Shown here: positions 50,703 through 63,323 of the stretch, piece by piece
Numbering within the stretch: position 1 is the first letter of the stretch
Layout: each line of letters begins with the position of its first letter
DNA from: Membranipora membranacea
Lineage: Eukaryota; Bryozoa; Gymnolaemata; Cheilostomatida; Membraniporidae
Assembly (NCBI GenBank): GCA_914767715.1
Contig: OU612072.1
Span: forward strand, 11,158,001 to 11,222,000
Reading direction: 5' to 3'
Length of the DNA stretch: 64,000 nucleotides
Notes under the pieces: model-generated
Database searches by the model: none
What the model was told of the DNA's origin: nothing
The model's input: the letters and a program-made list of their open reading frames with translations, nothing else
Made by a program: the position numbers and the translations under genes

Positions 50703-53700
50703 ATGGAGCTAAAAATTGTTCTTCTAGCTGTAAGTAAGATAATCATGCTTTCCATTTCGCTGCCCGTTCGCGACAAAGTTCTATCTGGCAAATCCCGAAA
50801 ATTACGTTTAATTTTGGCTACAGGGTTTCTCATGCTCCAGATTTCAAATTCTTCTAACTGGCCAAGTTACTCCCTATATTCAATCCGTTTTGTGCACATA
50901 ATATGAGTCTCGTCTGCCACCAGCCAGTATTGCTATATACTTATTCCAACAAAGGCTTTTTCTTCTACAGATTCTACTGACAGTGACTATAAAGAGTAGT
51001 TGGTGTATGAATCCGGAAGCACAGGATATGGTTAGTCGGTGAGCCACTGTGTTTATATCTACTTTCTACAGTGTAGTGAGTGCCTTAGCTCCGTATAGTG
51101 TTTATATGACCATCTCTTGATGAGATGAAATTAAGATTGGTTAGAACAAGATTATTTTGAGAATACCCTATTGAAGAAGCGATTTGTTGTAGTCAACTCT
51201 GTGGAGTGGATATATCGTAGCTAGGTAGCTAAGTTTAATTTGTTGCGCAATCCAACCTGATAGTGTACGTCTTATGACAACTCAAAATCGTTACCTATTT
51301 ATTGTATCGTGAACATAATTTCTCATTTTCAAGATTGTGCAAAATGCACAATTTCAACAATAGAAAACCGTCACAATTTTCCATCAGTATAAATATTGTG
51401 GTGAAAGTTAAATTCTGATGTTTGAATAATAACGTTATAAAAAGCTGGGATAGTAAATCAATCATCAAAAATATATGAAGAGAATTATGGTCACTTTTTT
51501 CAATAATGACTTAGACCAATGAGATTCGAGAAAAAAACTAACATTTTGCATAATATTACTATTTACAGATTAGAGAGGTCTAAGGCTAAAGACTTCACAA
51601 CCACCTCTCATGATGTTTATCACATTGAGATGGATCGATACCACCCAGGACACATCATCTTCACAGATTACTGCTCACTTAAGACAAGCGGCGATAAATC
51701 TTCACCCATAATAGCAGGGAGTACTAATGAGAACAGTTACAGAGAGGGAAGAGGGTCCAAGGCCCGATTCAACCGTAAAGCTGGATTCACTCAAATCTCA
51801 GCAATGCGTGTAGTTGTAGCAGACCATAACAATAACTGCCTGAGAGTAGTTGATCGCTTTACAGGGATAACTTCTGTGTTGGCTGGAAAGTGCCAGTACG
51901 CAAATTACATTGACGGTCACCCTGGTCAGTTCAACGGTCCCCATTCTGTAATAAGAGACATTCATGATGAGAGTAAACTAATCATCACCGACTTCTATAA
52001 CAGAGCTGTAAGATTAGTAGACATATGGACCCGAGCAACAAGCACTTTTGTGAAGTCTGACATCCTCATGTCTATTACGTTCCTGACACAGGGTGAGAAC
52101 GGTGACATGTACGTGATAGCAGCGACTAATGCTCTCTACCGTATCACATACCGAGGAAAGTACATCAAACTCATCTCAGGCTCTCCCGTATACTCAGGCT
52201 ACAGAGACAGCTCTCTCTTAAACTCTTTATTCTCTTTCCCACGTGACCTCGCATACATCGGGCAGAAAACTCTGCTCGTAGCCGACCATAACAATAATAA
52301 GATTCGACTAGTTGACATGGACAGAAACAGAGTATCTACACTGAATATCTGCTCAGGATGTCTGAAAATACCTCACTCTCTACTGATCACCAACACATCT
52401 CTGTATGTCGGACAATACAAAAAAATCCAGCAGTTTATATGTGAGTTTACAGAATACGCATCAAGATTACAAATATCACATGAGGCTGTTTTACTCTGTG
52501 TGTTAGTTTGATTTTTTAGCCAGTTGCATGGTCAAGCATTAGAACACTTAGCCTTCATTTAACTGATATATATATATCATGTATATGTGTATACCATAGA
52601 TATTGGAGGATAATCAAAGTTTAAAAATGAGTAAGTTTATGCAGGATAAGTTTAATATATTATCACAAAATTTCCAGCTGTTATTGTTTAGATCCCGAAG
52701 TGACCACCACACCTTCAACCACAACAACCTCTACACCAACCACTTCCAAATCATCAACAACAACACCAACCACTTCCAAACTGACAACTATATCGAACCA
52801 ACACCTGTCACACGGACAACTACATCATCAGCAACAACCCCAACAACAAGTTTCACCAGTTGTCAGGACAGACATATGGCATACCATGTGACATCTGAAG
52901 ATGGCAGAGCACTAGTAGAGATACTTCCTGGAGTGAAAACTAGATTTGGCGTTGGTAACCATGTGATTTACGTAGGCAGCTGTACGCTCAATGTTCGAGT
53001 TATCAATGATGGTGAGTAAAACTTTAAATCTCACGTGTGAGCTTGAAATATAAAAATAACAACCAGGTCATCCCAAACTCAAATCATATGCTTCCCTCAG
53101 TGCTATCTTATCCATCAGTGTTGCAACATCAATATATGAACATATATTAACCCTAGCTACTTCACAATTCACATACAACCAAATCTAAATATCTGTCACC
53201 TTACCTTATCACACTGCTGTTGATTTGTGATTCAACTGCCATCAAACTCAACTGCAATTGTTGTCAATATCTCATTTTTTGGCAACGATTGTAATTGAAT
53301 TGAACGATGCTAATTACGACAAATCATCAATAGTCTACAGTCAAGTCACTGTTGTGTAGAACAAAACTGCTCTGACCAATCAAGGAGATTGAACATCAAC
53401 AGAATAGTGCGTAAAATGTGTAATTCTTCATTTATCTTAATAACTATTATTTTATCTCTGCTTCCCACAGGGTCATCATCCAGCAAACCTGATGTCTGTG
53501 TAGATACAACTCTGAGATATTATGTTACATCGAAGAAGGAAAGGGTTAATGTCCAAATCTCATCTGATTATTCTATAGAACTCCCAGTTGGTAAATTCAG
53601 ATATAAAGTGTCTACCTGTGTGGTCTCTGTGGAGGTTATCTACAATGGTGAGCGATATATTAATGTCATGTGCAGTCATGTTTTTATCTGCTGAAATGGA

Positions 53701-55714
53701 TGCTAGGTATAGAAAAGAGGGAGGTAGACAGAGTAAAGTTCTCTGCTCTATTAGGAAGTTCAAAGATCCTGAGTAAGGTGCTGGATATACCAGGTTAGGG
53801 GTTCTAACCTGATACCTACCACAGACCAGCCAGAGCACCAAAATTGTTCTGTGTGTACATTTCAATAGATATTCACCATTTAGCCATAATAATTTGGCTC
53901 CTCAGCGGCTCAAAGGTTGAAAAATAAACTGCACACATGATATAAGGTTTAGTGAGGGCCTGCGTAATGGTGTAATGCGTGCATTGTGATATTTTACAGG
54001 TGCATGCTCTAACACAGAACTGTGTCCAGATGTAATCAGAGAAGTTGTCTCTCCTTCCACTGAGTTATCAGCCCTTGAGCTCTCAATAGATGGGAAAACT
54101 CATACACTCCAACTTCCTGTCGGAGTATACGGTTATCAAATCCATTGAGATAATACAAATTGTTCACAGAGGGTGGAAATTAAAGGTACAAAGAATGGAT
54201 TTTTACTCATGGAGTGATAAAAGTTAAATCAGTTGTTTCTTAGCAATGTTTTTCTACGTCATATATACAAACCCAGCAAATGGTGTGGTTGTGCAAATTC
54301 AGTGGAAGATATTGCTATTTAGTCCCTTCATTTTGTTGTTAATTCATGTCCTCAATTTCCATATTCAGATTATCTGCTGGTGAGACATATAGATATGGTG
54401 GCCAAATACGATATCAGGTGTGCCTTGCTCAGTGATAATATTGCCCTATCTACTCTGAAGGTCCTGGCTAATGGTAATGTCAACCAGATAAAAGAAATAT
54501 GTCATCAAGGTGAGTGGTTTATTATATTCGTGTCTGCATATCCATCCAAGAGGGTGATTTTAATCTACAACTGAATTTCAGAATACGACCAGTGACACTT
54601 GGTCTGTAAATGATCCATCAAACAACCAACCTTGTTTGATAAAGGTATGATCAACTTGTGGTTAGCATTTTGTGGTTCAGTGGCACTACATAGCCTAGTG
54701 AGTTTCCAGAGCTTACTTTGCCCTGTTCCAGCAGTAAAGTGAGTCTGAGGTTAAGTAAAACATGTTTAAAAAATTATTACAGACTGCAGCCCACAGGCTG
54801 GTTCTCAAGCTAAGCTGAGTTGTGAGAATGATACATTAACAGTAGTCTGGTCAACTGATGCTACCTTCAATGGTACAGTTACAGAGATACCGGGTGACCT
54901 AAAACAAAGACTAATAGACAGACTTATTAAGGAGAGTAGATATCCCACACTGAGTCTTGCAGTCATCACAAGGATTCCTCCGTAAGTCATCTTAGTTCTA
55001 GTGTACTACTGTATACCTTCACTGTTATATTCACACACACGGATATCTTTAGACCCAAATTCTATTCTGTTTAGATGAGATCTTTGTCTGTCATTTCTGT
55101 ATAAGCTGTCATTTGGTTCTCGTTCTCTGACCTTGTCAACCTGACCTTGTGTTGCATGGCACATTGATATTGATCAAGTTAAATCGATAACAGGCAAGTC
55201 AGTATGAATATTGGCCTTGAATATGGTTCTATTTTATATGCCCTCTTCAACACATTTATGACATATTGCATTAGAGCAGTTTTCAGTTTTATGTTAACAT
55301 TAACATTTCACCACGAAGTCATTTAGACCTTTGATCTGCTGATTGTCATGTAATGGTTGCCTTTATCCTCTAAAAGGAAAAAGCGGCTGGCTAATTGGAA
55401 ATCATTGTTCCTGTTTTAGAAAATACTATATCAAGATGTTGTAACTGGCAATATTTATATTAATCTTTATCGATAAAATGAGCAGCCATTATATACAGGT
55501 CTCCCTTGATAGCACTACTGCAATGTGCTATTTTGACCAAGTTGTTCAACGAAATCCATATTATCTTTTATCCGTTAGGCTAGTATACACAACAAAGACA
55601 AAGACTGGAGCTTACGCTGAACTCGTGTTGACTTCTTCATGTCTTCAAAATAAGGATTATGACTTAAAAACAGATTCATGCGTAGCAATCAATAGTTGTA
55701 CTGCAACACCGTGA
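50703..55714 (+). pseudogene. Secreted NHL-repeat protein with Thr-rich linker and repeated C-terminal modules, broken in two places
   Basis: Exons: 50703-50729, 50971-51038, 51569-52440, 52692-53011, 53471-53647, 54000-54185, 54369-54509, 54783-54981, about 55486-55714. Exons 1-2 give a signal peptide (MELKIVLLAILLTVTI). Exon 3 is one large NHL-type propeller with two copies of VADHNNN and blocks such as GPHSVIRD and FPRDLAYIG. Exon 4 is a Thr/Ser/Pro-rich linker in which the reading frame shifts by one base near 52790. Exons 5-8 are modules of about 47-66 residues. The exon 4 end and exon 5 share the pattern VTS, then LPG or LPV, then VEVI or VRVI. All introns between them are phase 1. Exon 6 has an in-frame TGA at 54146-54148. 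The last acceptor (55484-55485) is weak but keeps phase; the stop is at 55712-55714. A sequencing error could explain either break. Confidence 0.7.
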
Positions 55715-55954
55715 CAGCAAATGGAATGGGTTCCGAAATGCAGACATGTTTAACTAAACCTGAGATGCAAAGGCTAAACATGTGAAATGCTCTTTTTACC
55801 AAATTATTTTTCATCAATTATTGTGTTAGTATCATATTTTAGAGTTATCTACACCTTCTCTTGATCACCTAACTAGAGGCAATAATGTAGTAGCCTCCAA
55901 CGTGTAAACATGCTTTTGCATCATGGATCAACTAAAACTCAACTTTACTTCTAA

Positions 55955-56342
55955 AGCTGCGTTTACATTAGGCCGTCTTTTGGCCCAGTCTAAAGTCTGA
56001 CCGACAAATTACTAAGACGGAGGCTGAGACTGTGTAGTGTGAATAACAAAAACGGTTGACTGACCTTGTCTGACCGGCTTTTGAGACGGTGTCTGGCATT
56101 TTGAGCAGTGCTCGTTTTGCCGTCTCAATACTGCCCGTCTCAACACAAATTCCTAATTTAGCGATCACAATACTGCCCTTTGTTCTATCACTCACATTTA
56201 TTTTCTCTGAGACTGACATTGGCTAAGCCGGGGCTATGTAAACACATGCCAGTCTCAGACTCTGGCTCAGACTTGGGGTTAAAGACTGCTCAGTCTTGAG
56301 TTGGTGGTCAGCTGACGGAGACGGCCTAATGTAAACGCAGCT
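55955..56342. mobile_element. Short palindromic MITE-like element, 388 bases
   Basis: The left end AGCTGCGTTTACATTAGGCC and the right end are exact reverse complements over about 23 bases. The interior holds several GTCTCAGACT and GTCTGACCG-like phrases in both orientations. No coding capacity. Target duplication is unclear. Confidence 0.8.
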
Positions 56343-57622
56343 ATACACTACTTCCACAGTCTTCTAACACCAACCAGATCAAACTTTTACCATTAATATT
56401 GCTAATCAAGGATTTATTATATTTATGTTGAGATATGACTTTCAGCCTGTCTAGTATTAATCACATCAACTTGATATTCAAATCTTGCATCATTCTGACA
56501 CTTAAAAGCTTTTCTGACTCAACATTGAATCAAATCATTGATATTATGTATTGTGTATTGTGTATTGTGCATTATGTATTATGTATTTAGAACACTGCTA
56601 TTAATTATTATAGGAGCTATAACTGGGGCACTACATTACTCAAAACTAATCTATATCCATGAAGCACATACAATCTAAAATATATATCTTTTGGTGGTTG
56701 GAATAAGCAATAATTGTAAGTTCAACACATTGTCAACTCAATATTATTTTAAAATTGACAGTAGTTTATCATTCTCTGAGGCATCATTTTTAACACTGCC
56801 AAATATTTTAACAGGTTACATTTTAACCTGAAATTGACATTCCAAGATACCATCATTACTCACTCACTTACTCACAATTAATCCTTTGTTTATAATTTTA
56901 TGCACAGTTCACTTAACTAATTACAAAATTATTATCATTTTAGGGTACAATTCCAAAGAAATAAATCTTGAAGCCAAAAACATTCCTACACTACCATCAT
57001 TCTGATACAATTATGTAGTCTTTGCACTCTGATTAGAGAGAATGACATTTCAACCATTGAGGACCATTTTTGCTGGTGAATCTGAGATTGCCAAAGTACA
57101 ATAATTGTAGGGAGCTCCTCTCGCCAGTTGTGTAGTATATTGATATTGTTTATATCTGATGTGCTATATTTCCTTCATTCTGAAAATCAACTCTCTATCT
57201 CACTGATTATGAATAATTATTAATAACCAAAACATTTTCTTGATGTCACTTCCTGGATAATCTATAATGCTCTTTGATCTTAGTTCAAAGCCAGCGCCTT
57301 TAAACATGTAAACGGGAACTTATGTGACCTGTCTTGTCGGCTTTCATGTATGTATCAACAGCCATAGTGCAGGCTTACACAGGCTTGTTAAGTGAACTTC
57401 ATTGAATTGTTAGGGAAGTGTGCGTTGCACAATTAAAGTAGATAGCAATTATCTTCAATATAGCAACATGGCAACTCAAACTATCAGTAAAAATTGAACA
57501 ATTACTACTCTACTCTACTAATCTACTTTTGATGTATTACGACCACTGACAGCAATGGATACAGGATCAGGTGGAGAAAGGAAGTATAATCAGTAAATTG
57601 TTGATTTTTCTTGAATATTCTT
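56343..57622. other. Intergenic, no gene recognised
   Basis: A short array of TATTRTG-type units lies at about 56540-56590. No exon supported. Confidence 0.4.
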
Positions 57623-57624
57623 TA

Positions 57625-59132
57625 CCCTTTAAGGTAATGTCAAAGATCGATCCGAATATCAACATATCATATACCGTTGGAAAGCTGCCGAGCTACTGAA
57701 AATGAATACCTGAACAAAAACTTGATTCAATGACGTTGTGTCATTTTAGGGAGGAAATGAGGCAGAAAACGCTGTTTTTGTCAAAGCAGATTGGGGAGTC
57801 AAATTACATGCAAGAAATTTCAAACCAGGTGGAATGCATACTTAGAGATTGCATTCATCGTAAAATTTGATTTTCTTTGATATATGACTAGTCTAAACTG
57901 ACTTTTTACGTCACGCCATACCCAATGCATTTTTTTTTGTGAAGCCTTGAAAATATGTGAAATTTCAATCATTAATTCAGAACAGATCATAGGCTCGAAA
58001 CAAAATTAATTATGATTTTCCCTTAGAGTACACTTCAAATGCCATACCTATTAATTTTCAACAAATTAGCTTGCATATTGCGAAAACAGTAGACTCTCGA
58101 ATACACCTGATATTTTTCGCATTTTTCGCATAACATCAAGTGTGCTGTCCAGATGACCATTATTGTGGCTAAACAAAGTTAGCTAGACAAATTAGCTTGC
58201 ATATTGCGAAAACAGTGGACTCTCGAATACACCTGATATTTTTCGCATTTTTTGCATAACGTCAAATGTGCTGTCCAAATGACCATTATTGTGGCCAAAC
58301 AAAGTTTTTTTGAAAGTTCTCACATATGAAGCCGCTTTCATTAGCCATGGTGCACACAGGAAATGCCAAAAGATTTTTTCCCTGCATCTTCGTTTTTCGT
58401 GAATTTAACGCAAAAGAATGCCAAAAAACAGCTATTTTTTGGGACTTTTGAGGTGTTTTTGGCCATTCTTTCGCGTTAAATTCAAGAAAAACGAAGATGC
58501 AGTGAAAAAAATCTGTTGGCATTTCCTGCGTGCACCATGGGTAATAGAAGCGGCTTCGTATGTGAGAACTTTCAAAAAGACTTTGTTTGGCCACAATAAT
58601 GGTCATTTTGACAGCACATTTGACGTTATGCAAAAAATTCGAAAAATATCAGGTGTATTCGAGAGTCCACTGTTTTCGCAATATGCAAGCTAATTTGTTT
58701 AAAGTCAATATGTATGACATTTGAAGTGTACTCTAAGGGAAAATCATAATTAATTTTGTTTCGAGCCTATGATCTGTTCTGAATTAATGATTGAAATTTC
58801 ACATATTTTCACGGCTTCACCAAAAAAAATGCGTTGTATGGCGTGACGTAAAAAGTCAGTTTAGACTAGTCGTATATCAAAGAAAATCAAATTTTACTAT
58901 GAACTCAATCTTTAAGTATACATTCCACCTGTTTTGAAATTTCTTGCAATTAATTTGACTCCTCCATCTGCCTTGACAAAAAACAGCGTTTTCTGCCTCA
59001 TTTCCTCCCTTTAATGACACAACGTTGTCGAATCAAGTTTTTGTTCAGGTATTCATTCTCAGTAGGTCGGCAGCTTTCCAACGGTATATGATATGTTGAT
59101 ATTCGGATCGGTCTTTGACATTACCTTAAGGG
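57625..59132. mobile_element. 1.5 kb palindromic MITE-like element with TA flanks
   Basis: The two halves are reverse complements over about 700 bases each, meeting near 58455. The ends read CCCTTTAAGGTAATGTCAAA on the left and CCCTTAAGGTAATGTCAAAG on the right (reverse complement). TA flanks both sides, which fits Tc1/mariner-type insertion. The left arm carries a tandem duplication of 125 bases (58062-58186 and 58187-58311) that the right arm lacks. There are no conserved open frames; open frames on both strands arise from the palindrome. Confidence 0.85.
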
Positions 59133-59134
59133 TA

Positions 59135-61148
59135 GCGGTGGAATCGTCCCTCATGTTTAATAGTGTATGATCTGACGTCCAAATACTTTTGCATGTATCT
59201 TATCTCAGTTTCCAGTCTTTCATCTTTAACCAACATGACTCGGAATGAATATTCTTGACATTTCAACAACTAAAATATTTATGTTTGTATTGACTCCAAA
59301 AAAGCCCTCTTTTCCTCACCATCTCCTCATTTATAAAATTAAGTTGCTAGCCTGCTGTTCACAGCTCCAGATGAGTAATTGTTATATAATGAGTATGTGA
59401 GCAGGTGAACACACTGATAGAGCCCTTTTGGGTTCCCTAAAACCGGGAGAGCTCCTGCAAACAGGGGAAGAAAATGCAGAACGAGGACTTCCCCTAGGCA
59501 TCGCACAGGAAACCAATCGAAGCTGAGGGTCATTCTAATTTATACTTGTTGATTCCGTATTGACTGCTAAAGATTTTGTTATAACTTCAGGTAAAACATT
59601 TGCAGGAACCATTAAACCACGAAGTTAATACCGAATGAGCCTCATTTATGTATGGAAAAAGTCAAATGCATTCAAATTATTCTATTTATTCATAGTTAAA
59701 AGCTGATGTATTTTTAGCATAACTATTCAAAGTTTTTCATCTAAGCATTTGTTATTCATCTGTGGAATATGGAAAATGGAGAAAACAAGTGAGTGTGGAA
59801 TGTCCGTGGTTGATCAGATTCCACTTACCTGAATAGTTTGATATTGAAGTAAACATGATGAACAAAAGGGGATATTAGAAAGCTCATTAAACAATATTTA
59901 GATTGAGAGATTATATTTTGCATGGCAAGTCAACAATAAAAGGACACTTGATCCATATGAACATAAGTTAATCAATTTGAACGAAATAAAAGAATATGTG
60001 AAATAAATGAATGTGAGATAGAATTGCGGTATTTTCACTGAAGTTCAAAATAGTTGAGCATTTGAAACAAAAGAAATTCATATCCGGCATTCAAATGTTG
60101 TCCTTTCATACCTTCATGTCTGGGCAAGGTAATATAAACTCCAAGATTTGTTATCATAATATGTGGTGTAGTGTGATGGAATGTAGTGATTTAGTGAGCA
60201 AGATAATTCTTTAGGCAGCAACAGGCCAGGATTTATATCACAATTCAAGCCAGTCAGGTGATTGCCCGGCATTGCTGGTTTATTCTTGTATTGGATCCTA
60301 TAATGGTTTTGCAAGACACAAGGAGCTTGCCCTCCGGTCTCTAAGTTGAATGAAAACTTGATGTTGAAACTGTTTAGTTCTTATTTGACAGACCTTATCA
60401 GTTCAGTAATTTTGTAAATTCGGTTTTGTACCGGTGTAGTATTGTAAACTGCTCCCCACATGAACAAAACCCCAGGATAGTTGGTGGTGGTGGTAACTCG
60501 TTCACATTATGATTGAGTGTGTAAAGCCTTAAAGCTCTTATGATTTAAAAGTGTCTGGTTTGCAAAAAAGGTGCACTAAGCCAATGGTGAATAGATGTGT
60601 GGTTACCACATCCTTGCAGTGCCTTGCCAACAGCTACCATTGCCGAAGTAATAACAGTTTTCAGAATGATACATTGGCGCCTTAATGATGATACAGTGAA
60701 GGCTGAACAAACCAAAGAGCGATAATATGTACTATTGCTGCTTTTATATTGAGTTAAGACAACAATTTTGGCTACACCTTGAGAAAACTTTGCTGAAGCC
60801 ATGCAAAAACAACCACCCCACATCAGTTACTTTTATGATTTGTATGTTCAAAAATTACAAGTGGAATCTTATTTAATTGAACAGCCATAGTGTAAGTGTG
60901 ATAATGATGCTAGGAGCTTAAAAAAACATCTGGTGTTTGTGAAAACTAGATCTATCAGGTACTTCATGAAGAAGAGGCTTTATACACTCAATCATAATTT
61001 TAACGAGTTTCCAACATCATCCCCTGGTACAGCTTGAGCCATCATAGTGGCAGCCAGAACACCATGGTATGCTCCAGTTAGATGATTTGACCCATATAGA
61101 ATGATCATAAATAGCTGGAACCTTGCAATGGACAGTCAGCAATAGGGG
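59135..61148. other. Intergenic, no gene recognised
   Basis: There are several open frames of 60-90 codons, but none has splice support, a paralogue or a family motif. I see nothing convincing. Confidence 0.4.
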
Positions 61149-61188
61149 GGACACTTTACAATAGGCCTGTCGCTATTGTAAAGTGTCC
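61149..61188. repeat. Perfect 16-base-pair hairpin over a stop codon
   Basis: GGACACTTTACAATAG and its exact reverse complement flank the 8-base loop GCCTGTCG. A related, looser palindrome (GGACAGTTTACAATATTG to AAGTGTCC) follows at 61192-61219. The stop codon of receptor gene B falls inside the stem. Confidence 0.9.
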
Positions 61189-62435
61189 TCGGGACAGTTT
61201 ACAATATTGTTAAGTGTCCTGGGGTTGTTTTCGCGCGCAGGAACGTTAACAGTACTAAACCAGGTTAGATGATTTTGATCATCGCTTTCTATTTGGTTCT
61301 TCTTATTCTGATCTGTTGGGTGGGTCACATCTGTAATACTGTTATTGTCCTTCTCTGTGGATTCTTCACATGTTTCAACGACCAGCATCACATGTGTTGA
61401 TTCTTCAACACCTGGGATTTATTCAAAAAAATGTTTGGGGTTGTTGCAAGAGTTAAAACACTACCAAGTCTGCAAAAATTACATTTCAACCAAACTGATA
61501 AAAGTAACAACAAGAAAAATGGTAGGTTTCAAACCAGTCTGTCAAAGTTAACTGAGCCGGTAATTCTTCCAAAAATTGCTTGATTTGACTTACATTTGCT
61601 GTTTTGCATGTCTTTGCAGCATGTGTTGCAGATCCTTGCTCGTAGGCTGATTTTTATGCACAAAACCAGGGCAACCGATGTCAGTAATATAAATATCCCA
61701 GCAACGCATGGTATTACTACCATAAATAGGCCCACCTGCTGCTGCTTAGAATCAGGATTCAATGAGCTCACATCCCTCTCAAATAGAGTATTTTGTGTGA
61801 GAACATCTGGAGAAGCTATCTGACAGGCTGATACAAGATAATCTATAAACCGGAGAAATTTGATAAGATTGGCATAATCCCAAATCAGGGGTATTGGCAC
61901 TGTTCCTACAGGGGTGTAAAATGCATGTAACTCTGAAGAATCAATATATGAGATGACGCAGTGAATGTGTCACTAACTTTTAGTAAGCCTGGCTCTTAGT
62001 CAAGGGCAATGCATCAAGATTGATTTGTAGGGCATGGGAATTTATCTACCTCAATACCTGCTTATGCTAGTGTTCGGACTAGAAAGTTTGTTATAGCTTA
62101 ATATATTTTCTTTCGCATTAGCAATGAAGAAGCTTGTGAATCAGTTCATCGGTAACCTACTCACCATTGCAATACGCTTCACATTTCTCCTCAGCTATTG
62201 AGTGAACAACTGCATTGTTACAAATACTTGCACATGGTCTGTACTGTGCAAAGTGCTCCAGAAAATAACATCCAGTGGTATTAAAGTACTTCCCCTGACA
62301 ATCACTGTATGTCAGTGTGCTGTATTCTCCCGTACACAACCAGGTATAGGTTGGCAGTGAAGTTGTAGGAGAACACTGAGCTATTCTGCTTGCGACGTGC
62401 AAGGCGATGCCGATGGTGATAAAAAGGTATGACAT
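61173..62435 (-). CDS. TNF-receptor-like type I membrane protein B, 3 exons
   Basis: Exons on the minus strand: 62435-62165, 61842-61594, 61411-61173, in agreeing phases, giving 252 residues and a TAG. There is a signal peptide-like start (YLFITIGIALHVASRIAQC), then a cysteine-rich domain with GKYFNTTGC, RPCASIC and EEKCEAYC. One membrane helix (VVIPCVAGIFILLTSVALVL) and a Cys/Lys-rich juxtamembrane segment lie in exon 2. Exon 3 is a cytoplasmic tail with HPTDQNKKNQIES. The ectodomain and PTDQNK motif match gene A, while stalk and tail have diverged. The C3-x3-C4 and C5-x3-C6 spacing is that of BCMA/TACI-type repeats. Ligand and signalling partners are unknown. The last 16 residues of the tail run into the short inverted repeat at 61149-61219. 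Confidence 0.75.
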
Positions 62436-63323
62436 GTTTTCTCAGGTAGAATTTTGTGTGTAATGATTTTTGATTATTGTGAACTCAATAATATATACGA
62501 ATATTATAATACTTATTGTGCATGTGTATTGAAAAGAAATCTGATCCTAAAATTAGCAATTTATTGTAGAATTCAACCATTCAAAACGTGAAAGATATTT
62601 TGATCATTGCAAAAACTGTGGCTATCTTGAAATGCAAATCTTCTTTGATCATGTGGCATGTTCTTTTATGTTCAAGTTGCAACCTTTTGTAAATGTGTAA
62701 AATATCAGGCATCTTAAATGTTTCATTCTACCCCGATTAAATACATAAACAGTCTTAAATTTATTATATTCCACACAATTGTGTTTTTGAATTTGTATCC
62801 CTTCCTACAGTTGATCAAGACCGCCAATTATCCCCACATGATATCCCCAGAGCCTGTAATTATGGCGGTTTGATCTGACCAAAACCGCCAATAATATATT
62901 AAGCTCGAAGTGATATGATCGTGTTTGAATCTGATCACCGCATTATCAAGATGTGAATAGTTTGCTATTTTGGTTGTGTCATCGCTTATAATAATGATCA
63001 GCCGGGAGACAATCAAATCAGAAAACCTATACCTAAAAACCTATATTAATCAATCGACATGATTTGTACTTACATACGCACTATATGATCAACATAAATT
63101 AACAAACACAATTGTTCATCTGGATTAGCTTTTATTCATTTTATTATTAAATTAGCATATAACGAAATAAGCGTCTTCATTTATAACAAGTATCCATGTT
63201 CAGCCCCCCTTCCCGCAGCCTAATTTGTTATCAATTGCATTGAAATATTTTGAAAACTGAGCCTCAATAGCTTATCTGATTTTCAAACAATATGTGACCC
63301 TTGATTAGCTGTTAATAATAGAC
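62436..63323. other. Upstream of receptor gene B, no gene recognised
   Basis: AT-rich, no exon supported. The promoter of receptor gene B should lie at the left end. Confidence 0.4.

Noticed and set aside
52595-52620. Alternative exon after the NHL domain starting at 52595
   Set aside because: It would end the protein after a few codons; the acceptor at 52692 keeps phase and continues into the Thr-rich linker.
58286-58693. Open frames of 115 and 91 codons on opposite strands
   Set aside because: They are mirror images created by the centre of the palindromic element.
60545-60823. 92-codon open frame, minus strand
   Set aside because: No splice context, motif or paralogue; composition is not convincing.
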